Part shown: one piece after another, positions 32,959 to 42,646 of the stretch
How the letters are laid out: the number at the start of each line of letters is the position of its first letter
Position numbering within the stretch: position 1 is the first letter of the stretch
DNA from: Ditylenchus dipsaci
Taxonomy: Eukaryota; Nematoda; Chromadorea; Rhabditida; Anguinidae
Reading direction: 5' to 3'
Assembly: GCA_004194705.1 (NCBI GenBank)
Contig: SADC01000031.1
Span: 186,001-250,000, forward strand
DNA: 64,000 nt
The notes under the pieces: model-generated
Databases searched by the model: none
Seen by the model: only the letters and a program-made list of their open reading frames with translations
What the model was told of the DNA's origin: nothing
Program-made: the position numbers and the translations under genes

Positions 32959-35900
32959 ATGGGAGAGCAAAGTCTCATTCGCCGCAGCTTTCTATTTATA
33001 GGAATAGCTCTAACCTTATTTGGCTGTTTTATTGCAGCTCTAGGCATTGCTCTACCAGCTTGGCAGGTAGATCTTTTTTTTTGCGAAATCCATTTAATAA
33101 TGTAAAAAAATAAGGTGGTTGAATTGGCTGAATTCAACGCCATCCATGAGCACGGCATATTTTACGACTGCATTCGATCAGAAACCTACCCACTGGAAAG
33201 ACTCAGACAGGCCGAAACAGCCAGACAATACCAGCATAAAAGAGACAAAGACCAGAGAATCTCCCGAGCTCACAAAAGCGATTTCACCGAAGAAGAAGAT
33301 TTCGCGAGCAGTGAGCAGAAAAAAGAAGATTCACCTGCAACTACTGTATCCCCATTTTCTACCAAAAAATGCATTTATAAAATAGACTCAGCATCATCAT
33401 CCACGGTAATTTTGGGTCAGATTTAATTTTTTTGATTTTTCGAAAATTCAGTGGACAATGCGGATGGCTATAGAAGATGGAGATCCAGCAGCTAGAGAAA
33501 TGCTTTTCACCGATTTTTACGTGAGTGATTTTTCAAAATGAGAATTTTTGTAAGCTAAAACTTGTTGTTCAATACAGGATATTGTTTAGATAGCCCAAAA
33601 AACTCGCAATCTAAAAGTTACATTAAACCTATATATTTTACAAATCCCTATTTCAAATATCTATGATGTTTCCTTGGTCCATTTATCGCTCTTTTCTCAT
33701 TGAAAAACTGCATACAAAAGTAAATGTTAGGAAAAAGTTAATATTTCAGCACAACACAAAGCAGTCATATTTTTCTTCATTTTCTCAGTGATTTTTTCGT
33801 TGATTTCTATTATTGTTGGATCTTGCTCAGCATGTTTTGTGCCCAACGGTATTCTACATGTTATTTCAGTCGGCATGGCAAGTAAGTCATTTTGAAATAA
33901 AATATGGCAGCATATAAAAATTGCTGTAATTCAGTGTGCTGTTCCATCCTTGGTGATGTAATCTTCTTTTTGGCCTCTATGAGGGTCGACAATCGCAATA
34001 TACACGGGCTAGTACATGTCTATTATGTAAGAATAATTTAAAAACTCACATAAAATATTTTAAAAATTATTGTATAACTTTTTAAATTGCAATTTAAAAA
34101 ATTGCCCTATTTTTAAATCAAATAAAAGGGCCATTGCCACCTGTTTTGAATTGTCCCCGCCATTCAAACTTTTTCGCCTGATTATTAAACTTCTGTACGG
34201 ATTTTTCAGCTTGGTTTCTAACAATACGAGACCTAGAATTTAATTTTAGACATAGTTCTGTTAGAAACCGAGTCGGAAAATTCGTACGTAAATCAAAAGA
34301 TAAAAAAAATAATTTTAGGTGGACAACCGTTGTCGCAGACGGCAATGGCCTCTTAACAAAGTTGTGGCGGAAGTTTTTTGTTAATTATTCTAAATACTTT
34401 TATACGAGCAAAAATTAATTTTTGGACTTTTTTCTTTTTTTTTTAGTTTTATAGTCATATTTTCAAATTTTTTACAATCATTTGGCCTTTAGCACATATC
34501 TACCTTCAGTAAAGATTTGAAAAATTAAAGCTTAATTTCTACTAATGATTCCTACTAATTTATTGCATTTTCTGTTGTTTGCAATGCCTAAAAGAATCCA
34601 GACAATAAAAAACAAAACTTTGGCTCTGTAAAAATAGTGTTTTAACCAAAAAATTTGAAGCAAAGGTAACATCGAGGCAAAAATAGAAAAATAATATTTC
34701 TCTCAAATGTGCAGGGGACCATTTTTTTCGCTGGAAACATTTGCATAAAGTAACTTTGCAAAAAAATCCTTTTGTTAAAAAATGAATTGATGAAGACTCG
34801 CAAAGTTAGCGTTTTCATGTCGAATTTCCACGCCCCGACCTCTTCTCTTAATGTCAAAACTCTTGTGAGGGTTTAAATGAAAAAACTTTTTAAGAAAGTT
34901 ATTTCATTTGAAAAACAAAAGCCATAGGTTCTATATAATGACATCCTCAAACGTTCGGCCTCCTGCTGGCTTTGACATTTTTTTTAATACTCTGTTGTGT
35001 GTTTTGACCCGTCTGTGTGATGTGTAGCGTGAGATTGATTTGTGTTCGTTCAGATATTTTCCTATGCATTCTTCAAAAGTCGAAAAGTGGACAGTTGGAT
35101 CCTGTCTAAAAGCGCCTGAAGACCTACGTCGAGTGTGCTTGCTGTGAATCGAAAACCTCTGCTGGACTGGATTCTTGGGGAAAATTTTAGTTGCAAGTAA
35201 TTAAGCTTTTGAAGAGTTTAATTGTACCGGCTTGCTTGGGGAAAAGGTAAACCGTGCCCTGGTGGTGTACTTCTAGGTTGGACATGCTGCAGCTGAAGAT
35301 GTCTCGCTGATGATGGGTGCTGACCAGTGTGGTATCCTCAGCCGGCTGAGGCTAACGGCTGAGTTGAGGCTAACGCCCCTAAGATTTCGGGCTCGACTGA
35401 CGGCTTTCAAATATCCATAATTTTTCCTTGATCCATTTATTGGTTTTTTTCCAATTGAAAAACTGCATACAAAAGTAAGTCAGCCTCAGCCGGCTGAGGC
35501 TGAAGGCTGAAATAGTCGTTTAGTATAACACTCTGGTGGTGCTCTCCTAGTAGTTCTGATGCTGATGCTTGCATCCCCGCAATTCGTAACGATCAATCGG
35601 CCTCTAGTTTTGAAGAATGCTCTTTTGGGTTATTAATGGACGAAGTTTTCTGTGGTGCCTGCTTTGAATCGAAGTGGATGTGCCACAGAAGAATGCTCAG
35701 AAACCCTTTTATGAAAAAAGCTGTTAATTATAGGAATTTTAAAGGGGGCGTTTTTTTTTCGTTAATGCTCTAGATGGGGAAGGGGGTTATTAGAGACGGG
35801 CTGTTAATGGAGAAGAGAGGGTAATTAGAGAAAAACGGTAATAAGCAATTTTTTTCACAAAAGTATATTTTTATTGACATACAATATTTTAAACATTCAG

Positions 35901-37361
35901 GGTCAGCGAAATCATACAAGATATTATTCATCGTTTGCTTCTGAAGACAATTGAGTCGGTGGTGACATCATTCCACCATAGCCACTAAATTGACCTCCAT
36001 TTTATTTCTGTACCACCACGTGTTTGTCGGCCTCCTTGCTGTCTACCACTTGGTCCTTCTCTACCCATGCACCACCACCTCTTTTGCCTTCTCTTTCTTG
36101 TCCACCGCCCATACCTGGTCTTCCGCCCCTACCTTGGCTGCCTCCTTGTTGTTCACCCCGTCCATGCCTTGTCCTCTTTGTCTAACGCCCATTCCACTTG
36201 CTGTCTTCTGCTTCCTCTGCCTGGAGGAGCTCTCATGCCTTGATTTCCTCCTTCTTGATCCTGATCTTCAGAGTTAACTTGTTGATCACCACCACAGCAG
36301 ATACACTATCGATACCTGGTTGAGCCGAAATCAATGAAATACCAAATAAAGCGACAAGAAGTACTAGTTTGCAACTCATTTTGACTAGGGAAATGGAATA
36401 TAAAAGAAGGGATAATTATTAGTCAGATCCAGATTTGCTTTTATAGAGAAAGTTCTTGTGAGCATGAGGAATGATTAACGAAAATAAGTGGCGATGATAA
36501 AAATTGATTGGTGACAAAGGTATGAGCAATGCAAACAGAGTTTATTTTGTTGAAAATTGGCAAATTTAATGCAGTATACTAGGAAATGACTAATAGATCA
36601 GCCGAGATCATAGGATTACTGAATTAAACTGCATGAGCTGTTAAAGTTTTGTTTATTCAGAAGTCATTTGATGTTTTGCTCATCTTTTTAATATTTTTTA
36701 ATCAATTCTATTTCATTGCCTAAACTTTATACACTATATAAAAATTATTCGAAATTTCAACATTTTGACTAAAACGTTATTTGAAAAAAAAAATAAAAAT
36801 AAAATTTCAAGTTCTTACTCCTTTTTCTTGTCGCCGAATAGCTTTTTCGTATAAATTTGGGGATAATTTTAGAGAGATGAAAGAATTTTCGGAAAAAGAG
36901 AGAATTTTAGAAAAAAGTCGGAATTTCAATAAAAAGAGCGAATTTTTGTAAAATGAGGAAAATTTAGGAAAAGGAGTTTCTCTGGGTCAAGAAATTTTTT
37001 CCCGTCGGGCCTATCCAGTCGAAATTTCAAAAAATTTATAAATTTATCTGAATTCAGGCCAACTTACATGTATTTATTTGCATGCGCTTTGAAAATAAAT
37101 TTGTTTTTAAATTAAGCATTTTTGCAGCAGCATCTCAGCTACGCCTTCTGTGTTCATCTATTCGCTTCAGCTACATTTTGTGCTGCGACCCTGTGTTCTA
37201 GTGTAGCAGCATATTTATTAGTGCGCGAAGAATGTGAACAATACGGCTGTTGCAATTCCAAGCAAAAAAAGCAAAAGACCAAAAAACAATCTAAATACTT
37301 TCCCTATGTATCCAACATTAATGACACCAATCTACACTATCAAACCAATCCCATATCATAA
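32959..37361 (+). CDS. Clc-like four-transmembrane (claudin-like) protein
   Basis: Likely a cell-surface or junctional membrane protein. Six exons: 32959-33066, 33115-33405, 33452-33524, 33750-33881, 33935-34026, 37128-37361; total 930 nt, 309 residues, uninterrupted frame. TM1 about residues 10-33, ending ALPAWQ. The first outer loop has NAIHEHGIFYDCIR, then a charged Lys/Glu/Gln-rich stretch (about 60-125) unusually long for the family. TM2 follows QHKAVIFFFIFS; TM3 runs to GDVIFFLASMRVDNR; TM4 is in exon 6 (SYAFCVHLFASATFC); the tail has Cys-Cys and a Lys-rich run. I recognise the pattern as the nematode Clc-like family (PF07062), by memory only. Exon 3 could also end at the nearer GTGAGT (33520), but only the GTGATT donor keeps frame. 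The 3.1-kb last intron contains an antisense gene. Confidence 0.87.
33655..33725. repeat. Segment of intron 3 duplicated in intron 5 (35408-35481)
   Basis: TTTCAAATATCTATGATGTT...CATTGAAAAACTGCATACAAAAGTAA recurs diverged at 35408-35481, next to CAGCCTCAGCCGGCTGAGGC. Both copies are non-coding. Confidence 0.7.
34027..35868. other. First part of Clc-like intron 5
   Basis: AT-rich; contains inverted CAGCCGGCTGAGGCT repeats at 35339-35360 and 35488-35510, and a decayed TACCGTA-type end near 35755-35853 (TTATTAGAGACGGGC ... GAGAAAAACGGTA). No exon recognised. Confidence 0.5.
35870..35875 (-). terminator. Poly(A) signal AATAAA of the nested secreted-protein gene
   Basis: AATAAA on the minus strand, 49 nt beyond the stop codon of the Gly/Arg/Gln-rich gene. 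Confidence 0.6.
35924..36379 (-). CDS. Small secreted Gly/Arg/Gln-rich protein, nested in an intron
   Basis: Starts MSCKLVLLVALFGISLISAQ, a clear signal peptide with cleavage expected after SA. A 50-nt intron (GTATCG...TGAAG) probably follows AQP, joining to DQDQEGGNQGMRAPPGRGSR. Low-complexity runs then appear in successive frames: GMGVRQRGQGM, GRGEQQGGSQGRGGRPGMGG, GREGPSGRQQGGRQTRGG, and finally GGQFSGYGGMMSPPTQLSSE with stop at 35924. Each switch of frame is repaired by one added base (four in about 400 nt). A coherent composition, TATA box and poly(A) signal argue for a real gene. Such proteins occur among cuticle, mucus and antimicrobial proteins; I cannot tell which. It lies opposite to, and inside intron 5 of, the Clc-like gene. 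Confidence 0.65.
36438..36445 (-). promoter_or_regulatory. TATA box (TATAAAAG) of the nested gene
   Basis: TATAAAAG on the minus strand, 59 nt before the ATG at 36379, a normal distance for a TATA-driven start about 30 nt downstream. Confidence 0.6.
36450..37127. other. Last part of Clc-like intron 5
   Basis: AT-rich. Between about 36880 and 36980 the phrase GAATTTTnGnAAAAAGAG recurs in degenerate tandem form. No exon seen before the acceptor at 37127. Confidence 0.4.
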
Positions 37362-37647
37362 ATGATCCAAAGCTAAACCAAGAACCCATAGATGTCCACG
37401 ATTGTTCGTTGTACAGTTCTCGCTACCCTCCATGAGTTTCTACGGCACTCAAACCACCGTTGCTAATTTTCCAATTAGTGGAACAGGTGGTGTAGTGGAT
37501 GCTAGACTGCTGAGTTTGAGCCCTCCACACCTTCAAAACAAAGTTTACCAGCATCAAGTAAGTCGGCTTGACTACATTTCATGAAGCAACCTTGAACACG
37601 CTTTAACTTTTTGTGTGTTTTAGGGCTTAAATGTACAAGAAACAAGT

Positions 37648-38442
37648 AACTGGTGGACAAAAAGTCCTTGACAAATTTTGAGCTCACTTTTTGAAATAAA
37701 AATTTAACGATGAGAAAATTCCTAAAAATAGGTTTTGTAGCCCTGAATCTCCTCTTTCAAATGGCATATTGCTTTCAGCTTGACTATTTTGGATAAGTCA
37801 CTATTTGGCTCCAAACACTTGTCTGGTCATTTTGAGAAGGTTACCAACGTTTTCATCACTTTAACTGGTCAAATGTTTTATTGAATTTTAAGTGTCACTG
37901 CAGAATTTTATCACCATGTTGTAGCGCAGCTCAAGAGCTACAAAACCCATATTACAGAATGATTATAGAAAATCTGAGTATTGAGATATGGCCTTTTGGA
38001 AAAAATCATTTTCTTGAAAAAATGACCAAAATCAGAAAAATTGGCAAAAACTTGCGTTTTCGTCATTTTTTCAAGAAAATGATTTTTTCCAAAAGGCCAT
38101 ATCTCAATACTCAGATTTTCTAAAATCATTCTGTAATATGGGTTTTGTAGCTCTTGAGCTGCGCTACAACATGGTGATAAAATTTTGTTGTGACGCTCAA
38201 AATTCAATAAAACATTTGACCAGTTAAAGTGATGAAAACGTTGGTAACCTTCTCAAAATGACCAGACAAGTGTTTGGAGCCAAATAGTGACTTATCCAAA
38301 ATAGTCAAGCTGAAAGCAATATGCCATTTGAAAGAGGAGATTCAGGGCTACAAAACCTATTTTTAGGAATTTTCTCATCGTTAAATTTTTATTTCAAAAA
38401 GTGAGCTCAAAATTTGTCCAAGGACTTTTTGTCCACCAGTTA
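37648..38442. repeat. 795-bp near-perfect palindrome
   Basis: Left arm starts TAACTGGTGGACAAAAAGTC, right arm ends GACTTTTTGTCCACCAGTTA; arms of about 390 bp meet near 38044 with little loop. It includes the phrase GTAGCGCAGCTCAAGAGCTAC. The two open frames inside are mirror copies of each other and not genes. It starts 287 bp after the Clc-like stop codon. Confidence 0.88.
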
Positions 38443-38525
38443 ATTCTGTATTGTTTTCAATTTTTTTTGCCTCAATAACGACTTTTTGAAACGATTTTTT
38501 GAAGACCAAGGTAAAGGGGGTGCCA

Positions 38526-38606
38526 CGACACTTACGGCCGACACTTCCGGCCCTACATTTGCGGCCCTACATTTGCGGCCGACTCTTGCGGCCCGACATT
38601 TTTCGA
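38526..38606. repeat. Short array of CGACACTTNCGGCC units
   Basis: Five to six degenerate units such as CCTACATTTGCGGC. An inverted partner (AAGTGTCGGCCGCAAGTTTC) lies at about 40297-40316, so it may be one end of an element bracketing the hAT insertion. Confidence 0.6.
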
Positions 38607-38808
38607 TTCGATTTGTCGGCTTTTCGCTTGAGCCAAGCAATTTCTGAGTGCTAGGCTGAATTAAGGGATGGCTGGGCCTTTGGCCGGTCTTGTATCAGGA
38701 GGAAAAATGCTTTTCGGGCAAAAAACAAAGATGTTGAACATGGTTTTGAATACTGGGGCCTACCGCGTAAATAAACTTTGGTGTGCATGCTTTTTCATGC
38801 ATCCAGAG

Positions 38809-40017
38809 CAGTGATGTAAAAGCACCGGTGCGGGCACCGGTGCCGGTGCCAAGTTTTTGCTGGCACCGGTGCCGGTGCAGGTGCCAAATTTTAACGAAAA
38901 AGCACCGGCACCGGTGCCGCACCGGTGCCGGTGCCGAGTTTTTTGCTGGCACCGCTGCCCGTTTTGAACTAAAATTTAACTTTTTTTCAATTTCAGTATA
39001 AATATTAAGTGCACATGCCACTTTTTGTTGAGCAAAACTTTTCCTTGTCGCCGAAAATCTCTTTTTTGTCGCCCACCTGCTTTTTTGACCAGAAAAAAGT
39101 GTTTCGGCTACAAAAAAAGTTCGGCGGCAAGAAAAAGTTTCGCCCAGAATATTCAGATTATTCGTCAGAAAATTCAGTTTGACATCTTATGTATATGAGC
39201 TCAGTAAAATTATTTCGGATCGCCTGTATCTCACTGCAGCCGTGTTAGATCCATAAGTCGCAATCACTGCGCTTCAAGTTAATGTTGACAAGGGTCGCAG
39301 AGCTATACGCTCCATGTTATTCTTAAATTTGATGTAGATTCAGTCTTGGTTTTGCTGAACCTTTAAACTCTGAACTTTAGAGCCAAAACTGTTCCCATCA
39401 AAGCTTATTGCTAGTGAACAAACAAGTGGAGGACCGAAGTCACTCTTTGGATTTTGAAAAAAATCAGGCCGAAAACCCGTTTTAGACACATTGGATGAAG
39501 AAATAAACCAATATATTCAAACAGTTTTACAAAAGTTATTTAAAAATGTTAGAAAGAAAATAAGGAAGTGAGCTGATTTAACAACAACTGAAGATATTAG
39601 TCGATTTAGTTATTCCCGAAGCTATCACAAATTGCATTCGTGATCTTTCCATCCCCTGCCACGTCAACTAGCGTGGAAAGACTGTTCTCAATGTCACAAT
39701 AAATACAATAGGGCATAAAGGACGTTCTGGACTAATGCTCGTAAAGAATCGGGTGCTGCTTAATTTTAATAAATTAATATTTTTGTATAAGCTAACTTTT
39801 CTTTATCACAAAAAACTCATTCCCGTTAAAAATTAACGTTTTTTCCTTGAAAATGTATTGAATGTGATAGGCACCGGTGCCGGTGCAAACGTTCAGCTAG
39901 GTGCCGGCACCGGTGCCGGTGCCGCGTTTGAGGCCCGGTGCGGCACCGGTGCCGGTGCCGACACCAGGCACCGGTGCGGTGCGGTGCCGGTGCCAAAATT
40001 TACATTTTACATCACTG
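38809..40017 (+). mobile_element. Decayed hAT transposon with 8-bp TSD (ATCCAGAG)
   Basis: Thirteen-base perfect ends CAGTGATGTAAAA and exact target duplications ATCCAGAG at 38801-38808 and 40018-40025. Just inside each end is an array of CACCGGTGCCGG (38822-38960; 39868-39995). The middle holds transposase remnants. The target was a copy of the GCATCCAGAGTCACT repeat seen elsewhere in the window. Confidence 0.93.
39224..39775 (+). pseudogene. hAT transposase C-terminal remnant
   Basis: Broken frames give, in order, LYLTAAVLDP, PVLDTLDEEINQYIQTVL, FPKLSQIAFVIF followed by SPATSTSVERLFSMSQ, and GLMLVKNRVLLNFN. These match the region around the last catalytic residue and the dimerisation domain of hAT transposases. 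Stops and frame breaks show it is dead. Confidence 0.85.
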
Positions 40018-40388
40018 ATCCAGAGTCACTTGTGAAAAAAAGTCTCAAGCCCCTGCGACCCGAAGGGGCGCAGGTGGCTTGAGAGTTCGAGAGGCCTTCC
40101 TTCACTTACCTTAGACATGATTCCGAGAAGTACTCTTAATCATAAAATGCATATAGAGACTCTTTTGCCAAGTCCTATGTTGAAAAACATGGCACAGCAG
40201 TCAAATAAGTTAGTTAATACGTAGCCTCTGTATTATTGCTTTCTCCTCCCAGTACAGCCCCTCAACCATTTTTAAATTGCTTTTCTGGACCTTTTAAGTG
40301 TCGGCCGCAAGTTTCGGGCTAAGTGTAAACTCAGCCATCTGCTGGTTAAGGCTGAGGAAATTTTCAGACCTCAGCCGGTTGACAAGAG

Positions 40389-41721
40389 AAGGTCACTTAG
40401 TGGAGCGCTTATTCAAAAAATGTAGCTCTTGATGCGTAGAATCACGTGGTGTATGTCGTTTTTGCCCATGGAGTGAACTTTTTTGAGCTGGTTTGAAGTT
40501 AGGACATAAATTAGGTACTCTAATTTCAATTCAAAATATGATGATATACCGTATATTCTCTATTAGAAGGCCCCTCTCTAATAGAAGGCCCCCTTGAAGA
40601 CCTATATATCAGCTAGAAAAAGAAATTCGCAATCTGTTTTTCGCGTTTTCTTAGTTAACACGAGCTTACCTGATTCCACTTTTAAATTTTGGTTGAGCAC
40701 GCAAAAATCTCAAAATCGACCCAAATTTTTTCCGACTTTTTAGGGTTGAAAAATAGAAGGCCGGGCCTTCTAATAGAGAATATACGGTACACACTTGTTT
40801 AAACGTCAATTCGACGCAAAATGAGTCGCTCTTTCTAATGACCACAAAAATTCCATAGTCTGTATTAAATTTTGGTGAAAAAAGTGTGTTTTTTCAAAAA
40901 GTCTGGATTTTTCAAAACACCAATTTTGGCGAAAAAACCGCTATAAAAAATCGCAATTCGGCGTGCACCCACCTAAGTTTTGTGCATTTAACAGGAATTG
41001 AATTTTGCATCTTTCTGATAAAAAAAAACTCTGTAAAAAGTTGACAGAGGCAAGATAAAAAGGCCTTTGAAGTTGGCTAGTCGTCACTAACTCTTTTCAG
41101 TTTTTTGACGTGAAACTTTTTATTACGAGAACCTGGAATTCTGACACCGGATTCGTGACTAGCGTATCTGATTTGCTTCTGAAACTACTCTCAGAGGTGT
41201 TACTTGGCTGTCATATTTCAAATTCCTTCAGGACAATAAATATTTGAATCACCAATTATTGACTTGTTCGAAAGCTTATTTTTCTGAGAAAATTTTGAAA
41301 TATGAAAATGGTTTCAGTAGCAAATCAGATACGCTAGTCACGAATCCGGAATAAATGCACCAAAACTTAGGTGGTGCACGCCGAATTGCGATTTTTATAG
41401 CGGTTTTTTCGCCAAATTGGTGTTTGAAAAATCCAGACTTTTTGAAAAAACACACTTTTTTTCACCAAAATTTAATACAGACTATGAATTTTGTGCTCAT
41501 TAGAAAGAGCGACTCATTTTGCGTCGAATTGACGTTTAAACAAGTGTATATCATCATATTTTGAATTGAATTAGAGTACCTAATTTATGTCCTAACTTCA
41601 AACCAGCTCAAAAAAGTTCACTCCATGGGCAAAAATGACATACACCACGTGATTCTACGCATCAAGAGCTACAAAACTGCTCTGCCAGATTTCTCGAATA
41701 AGCGCTCCACTAAGTGACCTT
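40389..41721. mobile_element. 1.3-kb inverted-repeat element
   Basis: Ends AAGGTCACTTAGTGGAGCGC and its inverse. Arms of several hundred bp run through AATCACGTGGTGTATGTC and CCACCTAAGTTTTGTGCA to an inner hairpin (GGATTCGTGACTAGCGTATC). The left arm is interrupted by a 233-bp TACCGTA MITE; the right arm preserves the empty site. No coding exon seen. Confidence 0.85.
40557..40789. mobile_element. TACCGTA-family MITE inserted at TA
   Basis: Ends TACCGTATATTCTCTATTAG and inverse. The opposite arm of the host palindrome shows the uninterrupted sequence GATGATATACACTTG, giving a TA target that is duplicated at the insertion. Confidence 0.9.
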
Positions 41722-42246
41722 CCCTTGTGAGGTGAAATTTTGACCCAGCTGAGCCTAAGACTGATAAAATTTTGGAAGTCAGTCGGCTAAGAATTTTTTT
41801 TCTCGATTTGAAACTGAGTGCAAACTCAGCCATCAGCCGGCCAAAGCTGACGACTGAGGTCAAATTTCGGACTGGGAGGACGGCTGAGGCTGAGGAAAAG
41901 TTACAGAGTTTGAGGTTATTGTCGAGCATACCACCCTATTTTTTATTACATACCTTAGACACAAATCACTCGAAAGTGACTCTGGATGCATGAAAAAGCA
42001 TGCATACCAGAGTTTATTTATGCGGTAGGTCCCATTTTTCAAAACTGTGTTCAAATATTGTCTAATTTGGTCTTTTGGGTATATTCACGTACCTTTTAGG
42101 TCTAAGTACGTTAAAAGTTGAAATCAAAAAAAAAGTTAAAATTAAGGCCCATTTTTTCAGAAAGGGCCATCCCCCAGATAAAAACATGTTTTCTACACGT
42201 TTAAGACCCTAACCACACGAGATGTAGTTCAAACCGCTTTTTTTGC
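41722..42246. other. Intergenic with repeat fragments
   Basis: Degenerate CAGCCGGCCAAAGCTGA / GGACGGCTGAGGCTGAGG repeats (41830-41895) and a fragment of the CACTCGAAAGTGACTCTGGA motif (41968-42050). No gene seen. Confidence 0.5.
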
Positions 42247-42259
42247 AGAAATAAATACA
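42236..42259 (+). promoter_or_regulatory. Acceptor-like site before an ATG (possible trans-splice site)
   Basis: CTTTTTTTGCAG ends at 42248 and is followed 11 nt later by the ATG at 42260. Confidence 0.4.
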
Positions 42260-42646
42260 ATGAGTTTTAGCCAGTAAGTCAACCAGCAGAGCAATTACCC
42301 CCTCCACCGCCAGTAATCTGCCATCTAGCCAATAAAAATGAAATCTTGCTTGCCACAGACCAGTCCATCCAACACTTCAGCCAGTCCAGATGAGGGTTTC
42401 TTTGCCATATACTACAAGAGCAGTTCTAGCTGCAGAATGTTCGCCTAATTATGGTAACAATGCTAGAAGAAGACCATCAGCTGCTTCAGCTATGTCAGCT
42501 CCAGGACATTTTGAAGGCAAGGAAACTAATAGTCACATGCTAATGGCAACTTTTTTGAATGGTTCAAAAGATTATTTAAGTTCAAGTCAACAACAATTGT
42601 CCTATGCTCATGCTTTACCACTATTGTGAGGGTGGAAGATGTATAA
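42260..42646 (+). CDS. Unrecognised Pro/Ser-rich protein, cut by a duplication boundary
   Basis: I do not recognise this protein. Open stretches in consecutive frames are: start MSFS, then VSQPAEQLPPPPPVICHLAN and on to IQHFSQS, then MRVSLPYTTRAVLAAECSPN through SAMSAPGHFEGKETNSHM to SSSQQQLSYAHAL, ending PPIVRVEDV-stop. Each switch needs one added base. For the last one (about 42620) the duplicate copy at 51821 actually has the extra C, giving ALPPIVRVEDV. The predicted product is about 130 residues with no signal peptide or membrane segment. The duplicated block begins at 42586, inside the last third of the frame, so the copy at 51785 has only the 3' end. It may be an internal or terminal exon of a longer gene. 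Confidence 0.45.

Noticed and set aside
37881..38207. Two opposed open frames with nearly the same protein
   Set aside because: They are the two arms of one palindrome read on opposite strands.
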